Shown in pieces: positions 5,501-8,142 of a stretch of DNA of 8,142 bases. The translations under genes were made by a program, and so were the position numbers. The DNA is taken from assembly GCA_019419485.1 (NCBI GenBank), contig DXZV01000026.1:8313-16454 (forward strand). The letters run 5' to 3'. The notes under the pieces were generated by a model. The model saw only the letters and a program-made list of their open reading frames with translations. It made no database searches and was not told the DNA's origin. Each line of letters begins with the position of its first letter. The stretch's first letter is position 1. The stretch is from Collinsella sp. (lineage in GTDB: Bacteria > Actinomycetota > Coriobacteriia > Coriobacteriales > Coriobacteriaceae).

Positions 5501-5989
5501 CTCTGGAAGGCGGATGTCTCGACCACGGAATCCACCACACTCGAGGCGAAAGAACTCGACCTTGCATCCAATACCGTCGTAACGGGCATTCGCATTGAAT
5601 ACGGTGCAGTAGCCGCCGACTTTACGACTCGAAGCGATGCAGATTCCTGGACCCGCGATGATCTCAAAGATGAGCACGACGACCTTGACGATGCCAAAGC
5701 AATCCTTGGCACAGACGCTCGGGGCGCAGTCGTGCACATGCAGGCAACGTCGGCTTATACGCCCCAAACCGCACTCACCAACAGCGCGCGCGTCGATCTT
5801 TGCCGCAACGGCGGCGGCGATAAACTTGAGTCACATGACGAGGACCGTGTCATTCAACGCTGTACCCTACCGCAGGACCTACCGGCAACAGGATCAGTTC
5901 CCATCACCGCTTGCATCACCGCGCTTCTGACCTCGGGTGCCGCAGCTCTATGGTTCGCTCGCCTTAGGTCGATCCCAAAGAAGCGCTAG
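2558..5989 (+). CDS. LPxTG-anchored thioester/CnaB adhesin
   Basis: A 1143-aa cell-wall surface protein. Residues 1-36 are a signal peptide, likely cut after AFA36. Residues 37-205 look like a thioester domain: Cys70 in AYC and Gln128 in TQLAVW fit the Cys-Gln pair that in known adhesins forms an internal thioester able to bond covalently to host proteins. Six CnaB/SpaA-type domains follow, each with a first-strand Lys, an E-box Glu and a last-strand Asn/Asp suited to an isopeptide bond: K216/E273/D301, K313/E369/N406, K417/E494/N528, K539/E603/D636, K647/E713/N746 or D749, K758/E806/D836. Residues 840-1100 form a further, Cys-containing domain. LPATG (1108-1112), a hydrophobic span and tail RLRSIPKKR form the sortase signal. 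No pilin YPK motif or sortase gene is visible, so it is probably a monomeric adhesin anchored by a sortase encoded elsewhere. The ligand is unknown. Residues 25-28 (LFGC) resemble a lipobox but are probably incidental. Confidence 0.93.
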   Translation: MSNAPTHSVHSAIAIGPLLLLLFLLFGCLAPGAAFAVDGYDQLGFRTISDDCGPFFIGKYEAQDASIAYCMNQERPGPTKPGGPWLNLDQGWVWLDDEFAAIVCHGYPTATSFGGYHLSPDRARAATQLAVWMLNGTTHVDGTYSYTTAQGKTKSGHFTADNEVVAAARWLHDSAKSGSIKAAPHRARRYIGTVSGGSKRQDMLYVLPAVSVSFQKQSANAAITSGNNTYQFDGATFDVFESASGARVGTVQMDSNGRAQATLLPNTAYYLVETTAPAGYIPLHDRIAFTTTNNGGYVTIDEQPGTITLRIVKLDAATNAGPQVGASLAGAEFVCVSQSTPGWTQTLRTDESGRATLTDVPLGTFTIYESKAPEGYLPSGDSWSYTVGADQLGDSGVVEIESRVSNIPIAFDLEISKFKDYGNSDQSGLEQPAGDVVFEVVSNSSQQVVGTLTTNIYGFASTKDQPEAWFGTGKRPAGVHGAVPYDRAGYTVREVPETVPEGFKRAGEWTVEANQISDGAELQYIVDNHALSTHLQIVKRDAQTGASVPLAGFTFQLLDSNHKPVSQTCWYPAHNVMDTFTTDATGTVTLPESLVPGTYYVRETSAKEPYLVGGEIEVNIPADINPTPVAIVSYYDHAATGNIRIVKTDAVDGSSLAGAIFEIRASGDIVRPDGSIAALDGETVATVTTDETGEARADDLPLGSGTARYEVVETQAPAGFLLDRTPHIVDLAYADQKTPVVEARLNVSDDYTKVDISKVDASGEQEVKGAQLTLSGPDKTEIDSWTSSDKPHRIEHLAPGTYSLRETMSPRTYDLAEEITFEIKDTGEVQSVSMKDAPIEIKGQVDKRQELVQPIGKGLLANGDGKNRAAMQTNTDGLFSYTIDARNDSATWVDEFTITDDLECAKDGTARFVSIETPVAIGDLNGLCNVWYRTTPLDSTDIDEPANATLDDGHENPWLESDEVKESLGEDCRLVDYDGWRLWKADVSTTESTTLEAKELDLASNTVVTGIRIEYGAVAADFTTRSDADSWTRDDLKDEHDDLDDAKAILGTDARGAVVHMQATSAYTPQTALTNSARVDLCRNGGGDKLESHDEDRVIQRCTLPQDLPATGSVPITACITALLTSGAAALWFARLRSIPKKR

Positions 5990-5998
5990 CACGATGAA

Positions 5999-6034
5999 AA
6001 AGCGGGCAAGCCAGTCCCCCGGCTCGCCCGCTTT
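5999..6034 (-). terminator. Bidirectional terminator between converging genes
   Basis: AAAGCGGGC (5999-6007) pairs with GCCCGCTTT (6026-6034), and after one mismatch AGCC (6009-6012) pairs with GGCT (6021-6024). On the minus strand the stem ends in TTTTTC, 22 bases past the stop of the small membrane protein gene. On the plus strand it follows the adhesin stop by nine bases, with a poorer tail (CTTTCAATCATTT). It probably serves both units, better for the minus-strand operon. Confidence 0.82.
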
Positions 6035-6055
6035 CAATCATTTAAATCGCCGCAT

Positions 6056-6274
6056 CTACTCTGCAGACGAAGATCCACCATCAACGATTGCTTGCTCGGA
6101 CTCAGGAATCCCATCGGCACCCGTGCTCTGTTCTTGCTCCACCTCTTCGCTGATTGCGGAGGCGGGGGTCGAGCCCTTCGCGCCCACGATGTAGGCAGCT
6201 CCAAACCCTAACGCAATGGCAATTAAGGTCAAAATCACGTAGACAGGCCAATGGCGCTTAATATACGAAAACAC
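6056..6274 (-). CDS. Small single-pass membrane protein (72 aa)
   Basis: The product begins with basic residues (YIKRHW), then has a hydrophobic span at about residues 9-31 (VYVILTLIAIALGFGAAYIV). An acidic Ser/Glu-rich tail of about 40 residues lacks cysteines or recognised motifs. The positive-inside rule puts the N-terminus in the cytoplasm and the tail outside. I do not recognise a family. The start is GTG (6272-6274), supported by TAAGGAG (core CTCCTT at 6280-6285 on the plus strand) five bases upstream; no ATG competes. It begins 21 bases after the stop of the preceding M28-like gene, so the two are very likely one operon and may share a function at the envelope. Confidence 0.8.
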   Translation of the reverse strand: MFSYIKRHWPVYVILTLIAIALGFGAAYIVGAKGSTPASAISEEVEQEQSTGADGIPESEQAIVDGGSSSAE

Positions 6275-6295
6275 GTTGACTCCTTAGAGCTCCGT

Positions 6296-8142
6296 CTACG
6301 AACGGCGGATAACCTCGGTCACGACCTCGGATACCGTGGCAATGTTCGTCGGATTGACATTGTGGGGCAGGTCGTCCTCGGTACGAGCGCAAGCCAGACG
6401 CGTGCCGTCCACGCCGGCGATGGTGAGGGCTCGGCGGCTCGCCTCGAGCGCGGCATAGGCATCGGTCTTGGCATAGGGCATCTCGAGCGCGCCACAATCG
6501 ACATGGAACGACTTGCACACCTTGCTGACCAGGTTCATGATGCGGCGATCGCCCTTGAGCAGCTGCTGTTCGCCCTCAACCGTCACCACCGAAAGCCTAC
6601 CGGCGCCGACGGATTCAAGATTGATGAAGAATACGCCGCGGAGCTTATCGCGATGCGAAGCCAAGAAGGCCTTCATACCGGCGCCATCACAATCCGAGGC
6701 GCCCGTTGCCACAAACCAGATATCGTGACCGAGCAGCTCATCGTCACCCATAGAGGCGACAGCCGAGAGCATATCTTCGGAAGAAGCGCCGTCGGAAGAC
6801 GTAGCGCCGCCCTTCCAGCCATCGTTATCGTCCTCGAAATTATCCCACGAACCGATGCCGCGACCGGACTTCTTGGCATCGTAATCGTCTTCGACGCCCA
6901 GCCAGTCACTCATACTGTCCTGTTCGTTTTTCTTTTTACGACCGAACAGGCCGCCCAGGCCGCGCTTGCGAGACTTAGGTGCCGCAGGGGCGGGAGCCGA
7001 AATGGTCTCGATCGGCTGTGCGCCCGACGCAACGGGCATAGGAGGCGCAACGGGTGCCGATGTGGGTTCGGGACCCTGAGCGGTAGCAAAGGGGTCGTTG
7101 ACCTGTGCGGAGGGATCGGGAAGGTCGAACAGCGACGTGCGAGACGCAACGTTTGTCTGCTTCATCGACGGCAGCGACGGATCGGGGACCGAAGCCAACG
7201 GAGACGAGGAGGGTGCAGGCGACGGTGCCGACGCCGGATCGGGAACATTCATCTGCGGACGCGGCGATGCTTGGGAGGAAATCTGGGCCATAAGGGAATC
7301 GACCGTTTCGTCCTGGGTGGGAGCGACATTGGCAACCGTGGCACCGGAACCACTCGAGGTCGGCATGGTGAAAATCTGCGTGGAGTAAGGCCTCGACTCA
7401 TCCGTCTCGGGAGTCTCGGAAACCGCAGGCACTTCCTCCTGCTCGACCTCGGTCGAATCACCTTGATCGGCTGCCGCGTATTGCTCTTCGTCAGAGTTGG
7501 CCTCGACGGGCTCGTCCTCGGCGACATCTTGGATTTCGACAGCATCAATAGGCTCGTCATCGTCTGCCGCGTCGCCCTGCTCATCGGAAACAGGAAGGGG
7601 CTCGGCAATCGCGGTGCCTTGCTTTTCAAACGTTATCGTGGAATCGAACTGCGCGGCATCAAACGACATGGTGCTATCGACGTGCTGCTGAGCCTCAAAG
7701 GACGTTGTAGCTTCGGCGGCGTCGACAGGCACGGACTGCATAGCCTCGTTCTGCTCGAACTCTTGCGCCGCGCGCTCACGTGCCGCCTCGGCTGCCTGCT
7801 GCTGAGCGATAGCCTCCTGCTCGGCAGCCTCGCGCGCGGCAGCGCGCTTCTCCTCGAAATCGTCGACAAATTTCCTGCCCTTTGCAAGCGCACCCTTAAA
7901 GAAGTTGGAAGCGCTGGCGCCAATCGAAGAGAACGCGGATGCAATATCGGCATGGGGCGTTGCCGCGGGAATCTCGGCCGAGAAATCAGTATCGCTCTCG
8001 TAAGACACGCGCCTCGGCTGTTCAACGTAATCGTCGTCAGACTCGTCCGTAACGTCTTGCGCCGGCGCGGCGGGAGCCAAAATGTCCAGTCCTGCCGCGG
8101 GATCGATCGCGGACACCGCCTCGGGCTCGGCAACGGCAGCGG
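6296..8142 (-). CDS. Acidic linker protein with degenerate M28-peptidase-like C-terminus, N-terminus outside window
   Basis: The frame is open from the window edge to a TAG at 6296-6298. A GTG at 8114-8116 exists but has no ribosome binding site and coding continues upstream, so the true start is beyond 8142. Counting from that GTG (606 residues), residues 77-125 are a charged Ala/Glu/Gln-rich helix, probably coiled coil. Residues 126-380 are acidic then Pro/Ser-rich and likely disordered. A basic GLFGRKKK patch lies near 390. Residues 463-606 resemble the second half of an M28 (Zn aminopeptidase) domain: WFVATGA, FINLESVG, KTDAYAALEA, ALTIAG. Expected catalytic features look altered: the Glu-Glu after ATGA is Ser-Asp (474-475), Asp of NLD is Glu501, and the final His is Arg578; Asp552 is kept. 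The first-half metal ligands are not in the visible part. It could be a pseudoenzyme. It heads an operon with the small membrane protein. Confidence 0.75.
   Translation of the reverse strand, partial: AAVAEPEAVSAIDPAAGLDILAPAAPAQDVTDESDDDYVEQPRRVSYESDTDFSAEIPAATPHADIASAFSSIGASASNFFKGALAKGRKFVDDFEEKRAAAREAAEQEAIAQQQAAEAARERAAQEFEQNEAMQSVPVDAAEATTSFEAQQHVDSTMSFDAAQFDSTITFEKQGTAIAEPLPVSDEQGDAADDDEPIDAVEIQDVAEDEPVEANSDEEQYAAADQGDSTEVEQEEVPAVSETPETDESRPYSTQIFTMPTSSGSGATVANVAPTQDETVDSLMAQISSQASPRPQMNVPDPASAPSPAPSSSPLASVPDPSLPSMKQTNVASRTSLFDLPDPSAQVNDPFATAQGPEPTSAPVAPPMPVASGAQPIETISAPAPAAPKSRKRGLGGLFGRKKKNEQDSMSDWLGVEDDYDAKKSGRGIGSWDNFEDDNDGWKGGATSSDGASSEDMLSAVASMGDDELLGHDIWFVATGASDCDGAGMKAFLASHRDKLRGVFFINLESVGAGRLSVVTVEGEQQLLKGDRRIMNLVSKVCKSFHVDCGALEMPYAKTDAYAALEASRRALTIAGVDGTRLACARTEDDLPHNVNPTNIATVSEVVTEVIRRS

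Noticed and set aside
8114..8116. GTG at 8116 as the start of the M28-like gene
   Set aside because: No ribosome binding site precedes it, and the frame continues upstream to the window edge with the same Ala/Glu/Pro-rich composition, so the gene is truncated by the window.

Overview
The window looks like a chromosomal segment of a GC-rich, Gram-positive actinobacterium. The most likely group is class Coriobacteriia, Collinsella or a close relative. This is an inference from the gene set: a Cys-Gln thioester/CnaB surface protein with LPxTG anchor, an M28-like protein with a long acidic linker, and the codon bias. It is not a database match.

Layout from left to right. (1) On the minus strand, positions 1-156 hold the N-terminal part of a small TSCPD-type protein. 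It lies downstream of purB (285-1631, minus, adenylosuccinate lyase), with a hairpin and a candidate promoter between them. (2) Positions 1632-2185 contain no protein gene but are rich in structure. Three copies of a 58-nt repeat (1735, 1865, 1996) each begin with the last 17 nt or so of the neighbouring tRNA-Gly, read in the same orientation. Each carries a hairpin, and the hairpin's bases differ between copies while its pairing is largely kept. Downstream of the first two copies, a second element (short upstream arm, then a hairpin with loop GTCTCCC) could form a pseudoknot, again with compensatory changes. An inverted copy of the tRNA T-arm and a strong bidirectional terminator close the region. 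(3) A tRNA-Gly(CCC) gene (2186-2260, minus) has its own promoter and an encoded CCA.

(4) Positions 2558-5989 (plus) encode a 1143-residue cell-wall-anchored adhesin. It has a signal peptide, an N-terminal thioester domain (Cys70 and the Gln128 motif), six CnaB/SpaA-type domains each with a Lys/Glu/Asn-or-Asp triad, a C-terminal domain, and an LPATG sortase signal with membrane anchor. (5) Converging on it from the right is a minus-strand operon. Its first gene is a large protein (6296 to beyond the window edge) with a coiled-coil segment, a long acidic and Pro/Ser-rich region, and a C-terminal M28-peptidase-like half domain that seems to lack key catalytic residues. The second gene encodes a 72-residue single-pass membrane protein with a GTG start (6056-6274). 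A shared hairpin at 5999-6034 separates the converging units.

The unit most likely to be undescribed is the repeat cluster next to the tRNA at 1735-2133. The adhesin belongs to a known architectural class but is a complete and well-preserved example. No sortase, integrase, transposase or CRISPR array is visible in the window.
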